A model generated the notes under the pieces. That model had not been told where the DNA came from and did no database searches. It saw only the letters and a list, made by a program, of their open reading frames with translations. DNA of 64,000 nucleotides from Sphingomonas melonis (GTDB lineage Bacteria; Pseudomonadota; Alphaproteobacteria; Sphingomonadales; Sphingomonadaceae). Location: NCBI RefSeq assembly GCF_013409985.1, contig NZ_JACCBY010000003.1, forward strand, positions 1 through 64,000, given 5' to 3'. The position numbers were made by a program, and so were the translations under genes. This document shows, piece by piece, positions 24,475 through 34,434 of this stretch (its first letter is position 1; each line of letters starts with the position of its first letter).

Positions 24475-25203
24475 TCAGCCGCGGAAGTTATCCTTTGCTT
24501 CGCGTAGTTTGGCGAACTCATCCGCATTGGCGGCGCGGACGAAGGGGTTGGTCGCCCGCTCCAGGCCGATCGTCGTCGGGACGGTCGCCTCACCCGCGGC
24601 GCGGGCCGCGTCGACCGCCGCCATCCGCGTCGCCAGCGCGGCATTGTCCGGCTCGACGGTCACAGCGAAGCGACCGTTCGACTGGGTATATTCGTGGCCG
24701 CAATAGACCTGCGTCGCGTCGGGCAGGGCGGCGTAGCGCTGCATGTTGGCGAACATCTCCGCCGGCGTGCCCTCGAACAGCCGGCCGCAGCCGAGCGCGA
24801 ACAGGGTGTCGCCGGTGAAGATCGCCTGCGCCTCGGCGAGGTGGAAGGCGATATGGCCGGCGGTGTGACCCGGCACGTGCCACACCGTCGCGACCTGCGT
24901 CCCGATCCGCACCACGTCGCCTTCGCCGACCTTGGTGTCGAGCGTCGGGATGCGCGCCGCCTCGGCGGCGGGGCCGGTAATCCGGACGCCCGCCGCGCGC
25001 AACGCGGCGTTGCCGCCGGTGTGATCGGCATGCCAGTGCGTCGTCCAGACCTGGCCGATCGTCCAGCCCCGCTCCGCCGCGGCGGCCTGCACCGGCGCTG
25101 CCTCGCCCGGATCGACCGCGACCGTCTCGGCGCTCACGGGATCGTGGAGCAGCCAGGCGTAATTGTCGGTCAGCACCGGTACGCGGACGATCGCCAGCGT
25201 CAT
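24475..25203 (-). CDS. gloB: Hydroxyacylglutathione hydrolase (glyoxalase II)
   Basis: A 242-residue metallo-beta-lactamase-fold enzyme hydrolysing S-D-lactoylglutathione to D-lactate and glutathione. The binuclear metal site is intact: THWHADHTGG (about 55-64), GHTAGHI (about 110) and GHEYT (about 170) plus the bridging Asp in FTGDTLF. The C-terminal glutathione-binding part is present (LREAKDNFRG). It follows gloA by 1 nt, forming a two-gene methylglyoxal detoxification unit. Confidence 0.95.
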   Translation of the reverse strand: MTLAIVRVPVLTDNYAWLLHDPVSAETVAVDPGEAAPVQAAAAERGWTIGQVWTTHWHADHTGGNAALRAAGVRITGPAAEAARIPTLDTKVGEGDVVRIGTQVATVWHVPGHTAGHIAFHLAEAQAIFTGDTLFALGCGRLFEGTPAEMFANMQRYAALPDATQVYCGHEYTQSNGRFAVTVEPDNAALATRMAAVDAARAAGEATVPTTIGLERATNPFVRAANADEFAKLREAKDNFRG

Positions 25204-25204
25204 G

Positions 25205-25654
25205 TCACCAGCTCCCGGTGTTCGGCATCGACGCCCAAGGCTCGGCCGCGGGCAAGGGATCGCCTGCCTGCAGCAGCTCGATCGAGATGCCGTCGGGCGT
25301 CTTCACGAACGCCATGTTGCCGTCGCGCGGCGGGCGGTTGATCGTCACGCCCGCATCCATCAGCCGCTGGCAGCTGTCGTAGATATTCTCGACCCGGTAG
25401 GCGAGATGGCCGAAGTTGCGGCCGCCCGTATAGGTTTCGGGCGGCGTGCCGTCCTCGGCCGGCCAATTGTAGGTCAGCTCGACCTCGGCGCGACGATCGC
25501 CGATCCGGCGGTCCTCTTCGGTGGCGAGGAAGATCAGCGTGAAGCGGCCCGCGTCATTCTCGATCCGCCGCACTTCCTCGAGGCCGAGAACGCGGAAGAA
25601 GGCGAGCGTCGCGTCGGGATCGCTGACGCGGATCATCGTGTGGAGATACTGCAT
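25205..25654 (-). CDS. gloA: Lactoylglutathione lyase (glyoxalase I)
   Basis: A 149-residue VOC-fold enzyme that isomerises the methylglyoxal-glutathione hemithioacetal. The four metal ligands of the family can be placed: His5 (YLHTMIRV), Glu in VELTYNW (about 59), His in FGHLAYRV (about 83) and Glu in ISIELLQ (about 126). The long loop with [16 protein letters not shown] matches the Ni-type proteobacterial GloA. It is directly upstream of gloB. Confidence 0.94.
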   Translation of the reverse strand: MQYLHTMIRVSDPDATLAFFRVLGLEEVRRIENDAGRFTLIFLATEEDRRIGDRRAEVELTYNWPAEDGTPPETYTGGRNFGHLAYRVENIYDSCQRLMDAGVTINRPPRDGNMAFVKTPDGISIELLQAGDPLPAAEPWASMPNTGSW

Positions 25655-25749
25655 AGAGGGGTCCTGCGGTTGATGGGCGAGATTTAGGCCCCCAACGCCC
25701 CATGCACCAGAGGGTGTCCCTCGCCCGCCGCGGCGGGGAGGGGGCCGGG

Positions 25750-26571
25750 TTATCGCCCGCTCTGCACCTTGGCCGATACCGGCGCGTCGCCGAACTGCGC
25801 CAGCGCGGCGCGTGCATGCTGGCCGGCGGGGACATTGGGAGCGAGCCGCGCCGCCTCCGCCCAGGCGGCGCGGGCGCCGGCTTCGTCCTGCATCGCGGCG
25901 GCGATATTGCCCGCCTCGAGCTGTACCGACGCATCGTCGGGCGAGCGGCGCAGCGCCTCCCCGATGTCCGTCTTGGCGCGCGCCATGTTCCCCATCCGCC
26001 GCGCCAGCGTCGCCGAGAGCAGCCAGGCGAGCGGATCGTCGCCGGCATGGGTCAGCGCCAGATCGATGTCGCGGCGCGCCGCCGGCAGGTCGCCCGCCGC
26101 GACCAGCACCCGCGCATGGTCGAGCTGCGCCTCGCCCAGCGCCAGCCCCTCCAGCGTGCCGGCGACCAGCGCGGTGTCGAGCGCGGCGCGTGCACCGCCG
26201 ATGTCGCCCGCGGCGAGTCGCGCATTGCCCGCCTGCGCCCAGTAATTGGCGGCGCGCTTGTCATGCGCCAGTTCGGCGGCTTTTGCCGCGGCGGTGAATT
26301 CGCTTGCGGCGGCGGCGAACTCGCCCTGCTGCGCCAGCGCGAGACCGGCGCATTGCCGCGCGAACCAGGTGCCGCCACTCGCCGCCCAGCGCGTCGCCTC
26401 GGCCTGCGCGGCGGCGGGATCGGTCGCGGCGAGCTGGCGGCAGCGGTCGAAGCGCGCGGCGCGGGGATCGACGTCGGGCACCGTCGCCTTCGGCTTGGGC
26501 GCGGCGGGGGCGGGGGCGCGGGCCGGAGCGGGGGAGGCGGCCTGCAACGCCGCGGCCAAAATCAGGATCAT
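25750..26571 (-). CDS. TPR-repeat protein, exported
   Basis: A 273-residue alanine-rich protein. The N-terminal hydrophobic leader ([17 protein letters not shown]) is followed by a proline/alanine linker and about six TPR-like helix pairs (for example [26 protein letters not shown] and [22 protein letters not shown]). TPRs mediate protein contacts; no catalytic motif is present. The ATG at 26571 overlaps the stop of the upstream hydrolase by 4 nt. Its partner and role are unknown, though the leader suggests a periplasmic location. Confidence 0.75.
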   Translation of the reverse strand: MILILAAALQAASPAPARAPAPAAPKPKATVPDVDPRAARFDRCRQLAATDPAAAQAEATRWAASGGTWFARQCAGLALAQQGEFAAAASEFTAAAKAAELAHDKRAANYWAQAGNARLAAGDIGGARAALDTALVAGTLEGLALGEAQLDHARVLVAAGDLPAARRDIDLALTHAGDDPLAWLLSATLARRMGNMARAKTDIGEALRRSPDDASVQLEAGNIAAAMQDEAGARAAWAEAARLAPNVPAGQHARAALAQFGDAPVSAKVQSGR

Positions 26572-27281
26572 CGCAACACATCCTCGGTCGCCCGGATGAT
26601 CAGCGCGATGTCGGACGCGCGCGACAGCCGGTGGTCGCCGTCCTTGATCAGCAGCGTCTGCACGTCGGCTGAACGGAGCATCTCGCCGAGCCGGACGGTG
26701 CGGTGCCACGGCACGTCCTTGTCGACCTGACCCTGGACCAGCCGCACGCGGCCGTCGAAGGGAATCGTCCCGAACATCAGCCGATTGGCCTCGCCCGACT
26801 GGAAGAAGGCGCGGGTGTAGACGGTCGGCGCCGGGCCATAGGCGCTGGCCCGCTCCAGCCGCCCTTCGGTGAGGATGGCCATCTTCTCCTCGGTGGTGAA
26901 GCCCCAGTCGGTGAAGTCCGGCGCGGGGGCGATGCCGACCAGCCCGCCGACCTGTTCGGGCCTTGCCTTGGCGGCAAGCAGCATCAGCCAGCCGCCGAGC
27001 GACGACCCGACCAGCACCACCGGCCCGGTCGCGACCTGATCGAGCATCGCCAGCACGTCGTCGCGCCAGCCGGCGAGCGTCTGGTCCTCGAACGCGCCCT
27101 CGCTCTGTCCGCAGCCGCCATAGTCGAAGCGCAGGAAGGCGCGGCCGTGGGCGCGCGCCCATGCCTCGAGCGCCAGCACCTTGGCGCCCTGCATGTCGGA
27201 GGCATAGCCGGGCAGGAAGACGATCGTCGGCCCGGTACCGACGGAGTGATGATAAGCCAGGCGGGGGCGAGGAGCTGTCAT
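26568..27281 (-). CDS. Alpha/beta hydrolase (ABHD10-like)
   Basis: A 237-residue serine hydrolase: IVFLPGYASDMQGAK (oxyanion region, about 20-34), RFDYGGCGQSEG (about 51-62), nucleophile elbow GSSLGG (about 92-97), an Asp in VQGQVDKDVPW and the catalytic His in KDGDHRLS (about 217). This set and the YASDM motif resemble the ABHD10/acyl-protein thioesterase-like group. Substrate not known. It is translationally coupled to the TPR gene downstream. Confidence 0.8.
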   Translation of the reverse strand: MTAPRPRLAYHHSVGTGPTIVFLPGYASDMQGAKVLALEAWARAHGRAFLRFDYGGCGQSEGAFEDQTLAGWRDDVLAMLDQVATGPVVLVGSSLGGWLMLLAAKARPEQVGGLVGIAPAPDFTDWGFTTEEKMAILTEGRLERASAYGPAPTVYTRAFFQSGEANRLMFGTIPFDGRVRLVQGQVDKDVPWHRTVRLGEMLRSADVQTLLIKDGDHRLSRASDIALIIRATEDVLR

Positions 27282-27339
27282 GGCCGCTGTTTATCGTGCC
27301 GAACGCGATGCGTCATCCTTGCTCGGCACGGCGGGGCGG

Positions 27340-28434
27340 CTAGAATCCCCATAGCATCGTGTCGGTCTCGCCGGCGCAGATGTCGCGCAACGCCGCCCAT
27401 TCCTGCGCGGTCAGCGCCGGCGTGTAGCGTGCGCCCGCCGTCGCGCTGCGCCGGAAGCGCGCGGCGCGGTCGGCGGACAGCGGGTGGTTGGCGAGATAGG
27501 CGAACATCCGCTCCTGGCCGTCGCTACGCCTGGCGAGACGCGCGAAGAAGTCGGCGGTCGGCTGCGGCGACACTCCGGCATCGGCGAGCAGCTGGATCGC
27601 ATAACCGTCCGCCCGCGCCTCCGCCCCGCGTGAATAAGCGGTGGCGAGCAGCGCATTGGTATAGCCGCCGACATGCCCCTCCATGCCGCCGAGCAGCACC
27701 GACAGCCCCAATTGCCGCAGCAGCGATTCCATCACGTCGCGGCCGCGGACGTGGCCGATCTCATGCCCGATCACGCCCGCCACCTCGTCGGGCGAGCGCG
27801 CCGCCTGCAACAGCCCGTCGAAGATCACGATCCGCCCGCCGGGCAGCGTCACCGCATTGACCATCGGCAGTTTGACGACATGGACGTCCAGCGTCGGGTC
27901 ATGCGGATCGATGCGGTTGGCGAGCTTGGCCAGCGCTGCGGCACCGGCGGGCGCGACGCAGCCCTTGCGGCCGAAATCGCCGATCATCACCTCGCCAAGC
28001 TGGCGTTCGACCGAGGCGGGCACCATGCGGGCGACCAGCGCCGGTGTCCGCAGCACCAGCACCATGGCGATCGCGGCGAGCACCGCGAACCCGGCCGCCG
28101 CCTGCCACAGGCCGAAGCGGTCGACCCAGCCGCCATAGCGGTGCGGGCGGGGCAGGCGTTCCGCGATCGCCGCCGGCGGCGCATCGGTGAAGCCGATCCG
28201 CCAGCCGGGCCGGCCCTGCAATCCGAAGCTGCGCGGGTCGCCGTCGCCGTCCGCCGGCGTCAATTGCGCGAAGTCGTAATGCTCGCCGGGCTGCCCGTCC
28301 TCGTCGAGGCGGAAGCCGTCGCCATCGGCGACGAGCCGCACCTGCCGGCGCAATGCCGTGCGGCCGTCATAATGCCAGGCCGACGCCGACGGCGCGCCGC
28401 CGTCCGGATCAGAAGGCGCCGACATCGAAGGCAT
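27340..28434 (-). CDS. M48-family metalloprotease with N-terminal membrane helix
   Basis: A 364-residue membrane-anchored zinc protease. A cytoplasmic N-terminal domain (1-105) precedes one transmembrane helix (about 108-128). The protease domain has HEIGH at 224-228 and the downstream glutamate ligand in YSRGAEARADGYA. The position beside a DUF898 (YjgN) gene is a recurring pairing and suggests a shared envelope-quality role. GAAGGG lies 7 nt before the ATG at 28434; an in-frame ATG at 28425 is an alternative. The start overlaps the DUF898 stop region by 26 nt. Confidence 0.85.
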   Translation of the reverse strand: MPSMSAPSDPDGGAPSASAWHYDGRTALRRQVRLVADGDGFRLDEDGQPGEHYDFAQLTPADGDGDPRSFGLQGRPGWRIGFTDAPPAAIAERLPRPHRYGGWVDRFGLWQAAAGFAVLAAIAMVLVLRTPALVARMVPASVERQLGEVMIGDFGRKGCVAPAGAAALAKLANRIDPHDPTLDVHVVKLPMVNAVTLPGGRIVIFDGLLQAARSPDEVAGVIGHEIGHVRGRDVMESLLRQLGLSVLLGGMEGHVGGYTNALLATAYSRGAEARADGYAIQLLADAGVSPQPTADFFARLARRSDGQERMFAYLANHPLSADRAARFRRSATAGARYTPALTAQEWAALRDICAGETDTMLWGF

Positions 28435-29509
28435 CGAGCATCCCTTCGCCCTGGCCCGGTGCGCGGGTTTGCGACTGGAGCAACGTATCCAGCTCGACCT
28501 CGCCATAGCCGGCGAGATGGCGGATGAAGAACGCCCAGTTGCGATAGGGCACGAAGATCGACCCGATGCCGAAGGTGACGATCACCAGCGCCAGATTGCC
28601 GAGGTAGAGCAGGATCCAGTCCTTGGTCGTCGCCTCGAACCCGAATTCGAGCTTGCCCAGTGAGGTCGCGCCGATCGCCTCGCGGAAGAAGGCGGCGAAA
28701 TAGGTCATCGCGATCAGCCCGAGGACGCCGAAGAAGAAGACGTAGAAGCCGATGGCGGCGGCGACGATGATCAGGATGGTGCCCGCGCTCGGCACCGTGC
28801 CGCGCGCCTGATCGAACAGGCCGGTGCCGGCCATCGTCGCCGCCATCGCCACGAGCGCGACGACCAGCGCGACGGGGAGCAGGTAGAAGAGCAGGAAGCG
28901 CCCGAACACCGGTTGCCAGCGCGCCGTGCTGCGGAAGGGCAGCGACCCGAAGCTCATCGCGTTCCACCGCTCGTTCCACAGCCGCGCCATCGACCAGGGC
29001 GTCATGAGATAGAGGGTGAACGTCGCGACCAGCGTCTTCCAGAAATAGCTCCAGCCATAGGCGATGCCCTGCTGGCTGCTGCCGCCGCGGATGCCGTGCC
29101 ACAGGGTGCGGCTGAGCCGGTAGCGCAACGCGCGGAAGCGCGCGATGCCGACCAGGAAGATCAGCGCGAGGTACATCGGGATCGCGATCAGCGCGGCGAT
29201 GCCGGGATGGCCGCGCATCATCGCGCCCTGCAGCACGAGGTTGATCACGCCGAACGGGAGGATGAAGGCGAGGAAGGCGACGACATAGCCGATGAACAGT
29301 TCGAAGCCGGTACCCGTATATTCCAGCCGGTCGTCAATGAAGATCGTGCGGCTCCACAGATAGCGGCGCGTCCGTGCCCGGGCCCAGAAGGTGTAGATGC
29401 CGAGCGTGACGATCATCAGCAGCAGGTTGGTGAAGGCGATCGGCGCATAGTTCTGCCAGGTTCCGGTAAACCGGAACGCGCGCGGGCCCGCCGAAGATTC
29501 GTCGCTCAT
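28409..29509 (-). CDS. DUF898 (YjgN family) polytopic inner membrane protein
   Basis: A 366-residue membrane protein with about eight hydrophobic helices in two homologous halves. Each half starts with a FRFTGTWQNYAPIAFTN-like or GFEATTKDWILLYLGN-like segment, the YjgN signature (GxYxFWARARTRRYLW follows the first). Function unknown; E. coli YjgN is an inner-membrane protein. It overlaps the M48 protease gene downstream, implying coordinated expression of the two. Confidence 0.88.
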   Translation of the reverse strand: MSDESSAGPRAFRFTGTWQNYAPIAFTNLLLMIVTLGIYTFWARARTRRYLWSRTIFIDDRLEYTGTGFELFIGYVVAFLAFILPFGVINLVLQGAMMRGHPGIAALIAIPMYLALIFLVGIARFRALRYRLSRTLWHGIRGGSSQQGIAYGWSYFWKTLVATFTLYLMTPWSMARLWNERWNAMSFGSLPFRSTARWQPVFGRFLLFYLLPVALVVALVAMAATMAGTGLFDQARGTVPSAGTILIIVAAAIGFYVFFFGVLGLIAMTYFAAFFREAIGATSLGKLEFGFEATTKDWILLYLGNLALVIVTFGIGSIFVPYRNWAFFIRHLAGYGEVELDTLLQSQTRAPGQGEGMLDAFDVGAF

Positions 29510-29621
29510 GTCTGTTCCCCCCGGCCGCGAATGGAGCCGAGCGGACGGGGGCCGTCAACGCCTCAAGATGATTAACGCGTAGGCCCCGGTCGCCGCGGGG
29601 CGACAAGCCGTGTGTCGTCAA

Positions 29622-29858
29622 TCAGATGACGAATTCGACCGTGTGCGTCTGTGCGACGTCGCCGCGCTTGGCGACCATCTCGGCGTGCAGCGCGGCGATC
29701 GTGCGGCTGCCGGTGGTGGTGAACACGAACGGCAGCACGCCGTGGATCAGCGCCGCGAGGCCGCCGCCGATCATGCGCAGGCCGAAGCGAGTCGCGACGC
29801 CGAAATGCTCGGTATAGGTTTCGCCGACCGATGCCGGATGTTGGGTGAACAGCTTCAT
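29622..29858 (-). CDS. DUF6356 family small membrane-associated protein
   Basis: A 78-residue protein of the sphingomonad DUF6356 type, recognised by MKLFTQHPASVGETYTEHF and the central hydrophobic region MIGGGLAALIHGVLPFVFTTTGS. It has one likely membrane helix. A strong AGGAGGT ribosome site lies 8 nt before the ATG, suggesting high expression relative to its neighbours. It follows the Mur-ligase gene by 24 nt. Function unknown. Confidence 0.8.
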   Translation of the reverse strand: MKLFTQHPASVGETYTEHFGVATRFGLRMIGGGLAALIHGVLPFVFTTTGSRTIAALHAEMVAKRGDVAQTHTVEFVI

Positions 29859-29882
29859 GACCCGTACCTCCTGGTCGCCAGT

Positions 29883-31310
29883 CTACCCGCGCGCGCGCAG
29901 CGACTCCAGCATCTCTGCGGCGAGCAGGCTCAGCGTGTCGTCGCGCGCGCCCATCACGACGATCCGGTCGCCGGCGCGCGCCTCGTCCACCAGCATCGCC
30001 GCCGCCGCGGCCCGTTCGGCGACGTGGCGGGCATCGCGCCCGCGCGCGGCGAGGTCGGCGACGATATCGGCGCTGGTCACCTCGCGCGCGACGGTGCCGC
30101 CGAAATAGACCGGGTCGGGCAGCACGAGGATGTCGCTCGCCGCCAGCCGGGTGGCGAAGGTGTCGACCAGTTCGCGCCGCATCACCTTGAGCGGGCCATA
30201 GCCGTGCGGCTGGAACAGCACGAGCAGCCGGCCCGGGAAGGCGTGCAGCGTGTCGAGCGTCGCGGCGATCTTGTCGGGGTTGTGGCCGAAATCGTCGATG
30301 ACCGCGACGCCGGCGGCCTCGCCGACCAGGTCGAAGCGGCGCCGCAGCCCGGTGAAGCCACCGATCGCGTCCGCGGCGGTGGCGAGCGGCACGCCCGCGG
30401 CGACCGCCGCGGCGATGGCGGCGAGCGCATTGGCGACATTGTGCCGACCGGGCACCTGCAACTGCACGCCGATCGGCGCGCCACCGCCGGCGATCAGGTC
30501 GAAGCGCGCCGAAAACGGCGCCTCGACGATGGTGCGCGCGGCGAAGTCGGCGTCGCGATCGAGGCCGAAGGTTGCGACATGCGTCGGCGGCAGCGCCGCG
30601 GCGAGCGCCGCCGCCTCGGCATTGTCGAGGTTGACGATCGCCGTCTCCGCGCGCGCGATGAAGCCGGCGAACAGGCGGCGCAGCTCGTCCATCTCCTTGT
30701 GGTCGAGGCTGACGTTGTTGAGCACCGCGATGCGCGGCCGATATTGGGCGATCGATCCGTCGCTCTCGTCGACCTCGCTGACGAAGGCCTCGCCGTCGCC
30801 GACCAGCGCGCTGGCGAAGGGCGCCTGCGGATGGGCGAAATTCTTCATCACCGCGCCGTTCATCACCGTCGGGTCGCGGCCGGCGGCGTGGAGGATCCAA
30901 CCGATCATGCCGGTGACGGTCGACTTGCCGCTGGTGCCGGCGACGCCGATCGGCAGCGCGCTCTGGTTGAACAAGGTGCTGAGCAGATCGGCGCGGCGCG
31001 CCCGCGCGCAGCCGAGCCGGGCGGCGGCGGCGATGTCGGGCACGTCGTCCTCGACCGCCGCCGAGGCGACGACGATCTGGTCGGGCGAGACGATGCCGCT
31101 GCCGTCCTGCGGGAACAGCGCGATACCGCGCGCGCGCAGCGCGTCGAACTTGGCGGGGACGCGCCCCTGGTCGAGCCCGCGGTCGGAGCCGGCGACGATC
31201 GCGCCCCGCCCGGCAAGGATCGTCGCCAACGGCATCATCCCCGATCCGCCGATACCGACCAGGAAGAAGCGCTTGCCCGCTACCGAGCCGGAAAGATTGC
31301 CGTTCGCCAT
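29883..31310 (-). CDS. MurC/Mpl-type Mur ligase
   Basis: A 475-residue three-domain Mur ligase. The N-terminal UDP-binding fold has [15 protein letters not shown] (about 15-29) and the ATP loop GTSGKST is at 125-131. The central [11 protein letters not shown] and [12 protein letters not shown] motifs and the C-terminal FGHNPDK region are typical. MurC adds L-Ala to UDP-MurNAc, and Mpl adds recycled tripeptide. This gene is not in a division/cell wall cluster and is divergent from an LD-carboxypeptidase gene, so a recycling ligase is my inference. The spacing from conserved MurC sequences could not be checked. Followed by DUF6356. Confidence 0.75.
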   Translation of the reverse strand: MANGNLSGSVAGKRFFLVGIGGSGMMPLATILAGRGAIVAGSDRGLDQGRVPAKFDALRARGIALFPQDGSGIVSPDQIVVASAAVEDDVPDIAAAARLGCARARRADLLSTLFNQSALPIGVAGTSGKSTVTGMIGWILHAAGRDPTVMNGAVMKNFAHPQAPFASALVGDGEAFVSEVDESDGSIAQYRPRIAVLNNVSLDHKEMDELRRLFAGFIARAETAIVNLDNAEAAALAAALPPTHVATFGLDRDADFAARTIVEAPFSARFDLIAGGGAPIGVQLQVPGRHNVANALAAIAAAVAAGVPLATAADAIGGFTGLRRRFDLVGEAAGVAVIDDFGHNPDKIAATLDTLHAFPGRLLVLFQPHGYGPLKVMRRELVDTFATRLAASDILVLPDPVYFGGTVAREVTSADIVADLAARGRDARHVAERAAAAAMLVDEARAGDRIVVMGARDDTLSLLAAEMLESLRARG

Positions 31311-31375
31311 GGCCCTGCGCTATCGACGCGGCTGCGTAGGGGCAAGGCTCTGCGGCGAGGCGGAGCGACGAGACG

Positions 31376-32191
31376 ATGCGGATAGGGGTGGTGGCGCCGG
31401 CGAGCATCGGCAACAAGGATGCCGAGGCGCCGTTCATCGCCTTCGCCGCGCTGGCCTATCCCGAGGTTGATCTGGTCGTCCATCCGCAATGCTGGGAGGC
31501 CGCGGGCCATTTCGCCGGCGACGATGCACGGCGGGCGTCCGCCTTCCTCGAATTCGCCAATGATCCCGGCTTCGACGCGATCTGGTTCCTGCGCGGCGGC
31601 TATGGCTCGAACCGCCTGCTGCCGCTGGTGATGCCGCACCTCGGTCCGGCGGCACGGCACAAGAGCTATCTCGGCTATTCCGACATCGGGTTTCTGCTCG
31701 GCGCGCTGTACGCCCGCCGGATCGGCAGGCCCTGCCATGGCCCGATGGCGAGCGACATCCGCCGCAAGGGAGGCGACCGGACGATCGCACGCTCGCTCGG
31801 CTGGCTGGCGCGCGGCGACCGGCAGGGGCTGGAACCGGGGCTCGACGGTCGCCCGGCGGCGGCATTCAACCTGTCGATCCTCGGCGCGCTGATCGGCACG
31901 CCCTGGCTGCCCGACCTCACCGACCATGTCCTGATGATCGAGGAAGTGTCGGAGCCGATGTACAATATCGACCGGCTGCTGTTCCACATGGGCCATGCGA
32001 CGCAGCTCAAGGGGATCGCCGGCGTCCGCCTCGGCGCGGTGACCGCGGTGCAGCCCAACGAGCCCGAATGGGGCGATACGCTGGAGTTCATGATCCGGCG
32101 CTGGTGCGGCGATCTCGGCGTGCCGTATCTTGGACGGGCGGAGATCGGCCACACGCAGACCAATTGCGTGGTGCCGTTCGGTATCGCCTGA
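31376..32191 (+). CDS. ldcA: LD-carboxypeptidase (S66 family)
   Basis: A 271-residue cytoplasmic serine peptidase removing the terminal D-Ala from murein tetrapeptides. The nucleophile Ser102 lies in LGYSDIG, the Glu in MIEEVSEPMYNID (about 187) and the His in GHTQTN near the C-terminus, forming the Ser-Glu-His triad of S66. It is somewhat shorter than E. coli LdcA (304). GGAG lies 10 nt before the ATG. The start is 65 nt from the divergent Mur-ligase start, so both may share a control region. Confidence 0.88.
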   Translation: MRIGVVAPASIGNKDAEAPFIAFAALAYPEVDLVVHPQCWEAAGHFAGDDARRASAFLEFANDPGFDAIWFLRGGYGSNRLLPLVMPHLGPAARHKSYLGYSDIGFLLGALYARRIGRPCHGPMASDIRRKGGDRTIARSLGWLARGDRQGLEPGLDGRPAAAFNLSILGALIGTPWLPDLTDHVLMIEEVSEPMYNIDRLLFHMGHATQLKGIAGVRLGAVTAVQPNEPEWGDTLEFMIRRWCGDLGVPYLGRAEIGHTQTNCVVPFGIA

Positions 32192-32212
32192 CGGCGTCGC
32201 CAACCCCGCTCC

Positions 32213-32239
32213 GTCACCCCGGAACAAGGCCGGGGTGAC
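32213..32239. terminator. Short hairpin derived from family I repeat arms
   Basis: GTCACCCCGG AACAAGG CCGGGGTGAC is a 10-bp stem with a 7-nt loop, 22 nt after the ldcA stop. It is exactly the outer arms of a family I repeat without the core, so it looks like a deletion derivative. It probably ends the ldcA transcript before thrS. Confidence 0.65.
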
Positions 32240-32362
32240 GGGTGAAATCGGGCAATGCCTCGCGCTTCCGCAGCCGTCGGCGATGAGCAATCGCAGCAAC
32301 GCTTGCCTATATACCCTGCGCCGCTTTATTCGCGGCTCCCTCAACCAACCTGAAAGTCCATC

Positions 32363-34354
32363 ATGTCCGCCATGTTCCGTATCACGCTGCCCGACGGTTC
32401 CGTCCGCGAGGTTGCGCCCGGGACTACCCCGGCGGACGTCGCCGCCGCGATCGGTCCCGGTCTCGCCAAGGCGGCGCTGGCCGCGCGGATCGACGGCCAG
32501 GTGCGCGATCTCAACCGCCCGTTCGAGGGCGATACTAACCTCGCGCTGGTCACCGCGAAGGACGAGGCCGACGCGCTCGAGCTCGTCCGCCACGATCTCG
32601 CGCATGTCATGGCCGAGGCGGTGCAGCATCTGTTTCCCGGCACGCAGATCACCTTCGGCCCGGCGACCGACGACGGCTTCTATTACGACTTCGCCCCCAA
32701 GGATCGCCCCTTCACCGAGGAGGACCTGCCCGCGATCGAGGCGGAGATGCGCCGCATCATCGCGAAGAACGAGCCGTTCACGCGCGAAGTGTGGACGCGC
32801 GAACAGCTGATCGAAACCTGGACGAAGCAGGGCGAGACCTTCAAGGCCGAATGGGCCGCCGAGCTGCCCGACAACGAGGAACTGACGATCTATCGTCAGG
32901 GCGAATGGCTCGACATGTGCCGTGGCCCGCACATGGTCTCGACCGGCAAGCTCGACCCACAAGCGTTCAAGCTGACGCGCGTGTCGGGCGCCTATTGGCG
33001 CGGCGACCAGAAGAACGCGATGCTCAGCCGCATCTACGGCACCGGCTGGCTCAACAAGAAGCAGCTCGACCAGCATCTCTTCATGCTGGAGGAAGCGGCC
33101 AAGCGCGACCATCGCAAGATCGGCCAGGAGATGGACCTGTTCCACCTCCAGTCGGAGGCGCAGGGTTCGGTGTTCTGGCACCCCAAGGGCTTCATCCTGT
33201 GGCGCCAGCTCGAAGCCTATATGCGCCGCCGGCTCGACGCCGCCGATTATGCCGAGGTGAAGACGCCGCAGCTGATGGACGCCAAACAGTGGGAGCAATC
33301 CGGCCACTGGGGCAAATATCGCGAGAACATGTTCGTCGTGCCCGACGAGGTGCCCAATACCGAGGATGAGGGCGCGGTGCTGTCGGGCGAGGGCGACCTG
33401 ATGGCGCTCAAGCCGATGAACTGCCCGGCGCACGTGCTGATCTTCAAACAGGGGATCAAGAGCTATCGCGACCTGCCGATCCGCATGGCCGAATTCGGCT
33501 GCTGCCACCGCAACGAGCCGCACGGCGCGTTGCACGGCATCATGCGCGTCCGCCAGTTCACGCAGGACGACGCGCACATCTTCGTGCGCGAGGACCAGCT
33601 CGTCGACGAGGTGCGCAAGTTCTGCGAATTGCTCGACTCGGTCTACAAGCATCTCGGCTTCGACAGCTATGCGATCAAGCTGGCGCTGCGCCCCGAGAAG
33701 CGGTTCGGCTCGGAGGAGATGTGGGACTGGGCGGAACAGTCGCTGCGCGACGCGGTCGCCGCGACCGGCCGCGACACGCCCGAATATGGCTGGGAGGAGC
33801 TGCCGGGCGAGGGGGCCTTCTATGCGCCGAAGCTCGAATTCCATCTGACCGACGCGATCGGCCGGACGTGGCAGGTCGGCACGATCCAGACCGACACCGT
33901 GCTGCCCGAGCGACTCGACGCCAGCTATGTCGGCGAGGACGGCAATCGCCACCGCCCGATCATGCTCCACCGCGCGATCCTCGGCACGTTCGAGCGGTTC
34001 ATCGGCATCCTGATCGAGCATCACGCCGGGCGCTTCCCGCTCTGGCTGTCGCCGGTACAGGCGGTGGTCGCCACGATCGTCTCGGATGCGGACGGCTATG
34101 CCGAGGAGGTGGCGGCGACGCTGCGCAAGGCGGGCATCCGCGTCGAGACCGACCTCAGGAACGAGAAGATCAACTACAAGGTGCGCGAGCATTCGGTGGC
34201 GAAGGTCCCGGTGCTGCTCGTCGTCGGCAAGCGCGAGGCGGAGGAGGGTAAACTCGCCGTCCGCCGTCTCGGCAGCCAGGCGCAGCAGATCCTGACCGTT
34301 GACGAGGTCGTCGCGATGCTGCGCGAGGAGGCGACTCCGCCCGATCTGCGCTGA
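32363..34354 (+). CDS. thrS: Threonyl-tRNA synthetase
   Basis: A 663-residue class II aminoacyl-tRNA synthetase. The order is TGS domain (1-63, starting FRITLPDGS), editing/second additional domain with [12 protein letters not shown] (about 77) and zinc/catalytic core. The core includes [11 protein letters not shown] (motif region near 350), [22 protein letters not shown] (split by motif 2) and [11 protein letters not shown] (motif 3). The C-terminal anticodon-binding domain begins near 560. Upstream sequence has no T-box. The ribosome site is weak (GAAAG). infC follows, as in many bacteria, but rpmI and rplT do not. Confidence 0.97.
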   Translation: MSAMFRITLPDGSVREVAPGTTPADVAAAIGPGLAKAALAARIDGQVRDLNRPFEGDTNLALVTAKDEADALELVRHDLAHVMAEAVQHLFPGTQITFGPATDDGFYYDFAPKDRPFTEEDLPAIEAEMRRIIAKNEPFTREVWTREQLIETWTKQGETFKAEWAAELPDNEELTIYRQGEWLDMCRGPHMVSTGKLDPQAFKLTRVSGAYWRGDQKNAMLSRIYGTGWLNKKQLDQHLFMLEEAAKRDHRKIGQEMDLFHLQSEAQGSVFWHPKGFILWRQLEAYMRRRLDAADYAEVKTPQLMDAKQWEQSGHWGKYRENMFVVPDEVPNTEDEGAVLSGEGDLMALKPMNCPAHVLIFKQGIKSYRDLPIRMAEFGCCHRNEPHGALHGIMRVRQFTQDDAHIFVREDQLVDEVRKFCELLDSVYKHLGFDSYAIKLALRPEKRFGSEEMWDWAEQSLRDAVAATGRDTPEYGWEELPGEGAFYAPKLEFHLTDAIGRTWQVGTIQTDTVLPERLDASYVGEDGNRHRPIMLHRAILGTFERFIGILIEHHAGRFPLWLSPVQAVVATIVSDADGYAEEVAATLRKAGIRVETDLRNEKINYKVREHSVAKVPVLLVVGKREAEEGKLAVRRLGSQAQQILTVDEVVAMLREEATPPDLR

Positions 34355-34367
34355 TGCAATAAGGGGC

Positions 34368-34391
34368 GGCACGTCTTTCAAAAGATGTGCC
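34368..34391 (+). promoter_or_regulatory. Hairpin in the thrS-infC spacer
   Basis: GGCACGTCTT TCAA AAGATGTGCC forms a 10-bp stem (one G-U pair) with a 4-nt loop, 14 nt after the thrS stop and 44 nt before the proposed infC start. It may separate the two messages or regulate infC; there is no T-run. Confidence 0.5.
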
Positions 34392-34421
34392 GATCCACTA
34401 TATCGCTTCGCAAACCACCAC

Positions 34422-34426
34422 AGGAG
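34422..34426 (+). promoter_or_regulatory. Ribosome binding site that selects an ATA start for infC
   Basis: AGGAG at 34422-34426 lies 8 nt before an in-frame ATA at 34435 but 20 nt before the first ATG at 34447. It is the only good Shine-Dalgarno match upstream of infC. Rare initiation codons (AUU in E. coli) are the known basis of IF-3 autoregulation. Confidence 0.6.
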
Positions 34427-34434
34427 CTATACCC

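Noticed and set aside
32192..32362. A T-box leader upstream of thrS
   Set aside because: No T-box consensus, specifier loop or antiterminator; T-boxes are also rare in proteobacteria. Only a short hairpin is present.
31280..34381. A 1033-codon minus-strand open frame opposite thrS and ldcA
   Set aside because: Same shadow effect; it spans two clear genes and intergenic sequence and has no recognisable motif.
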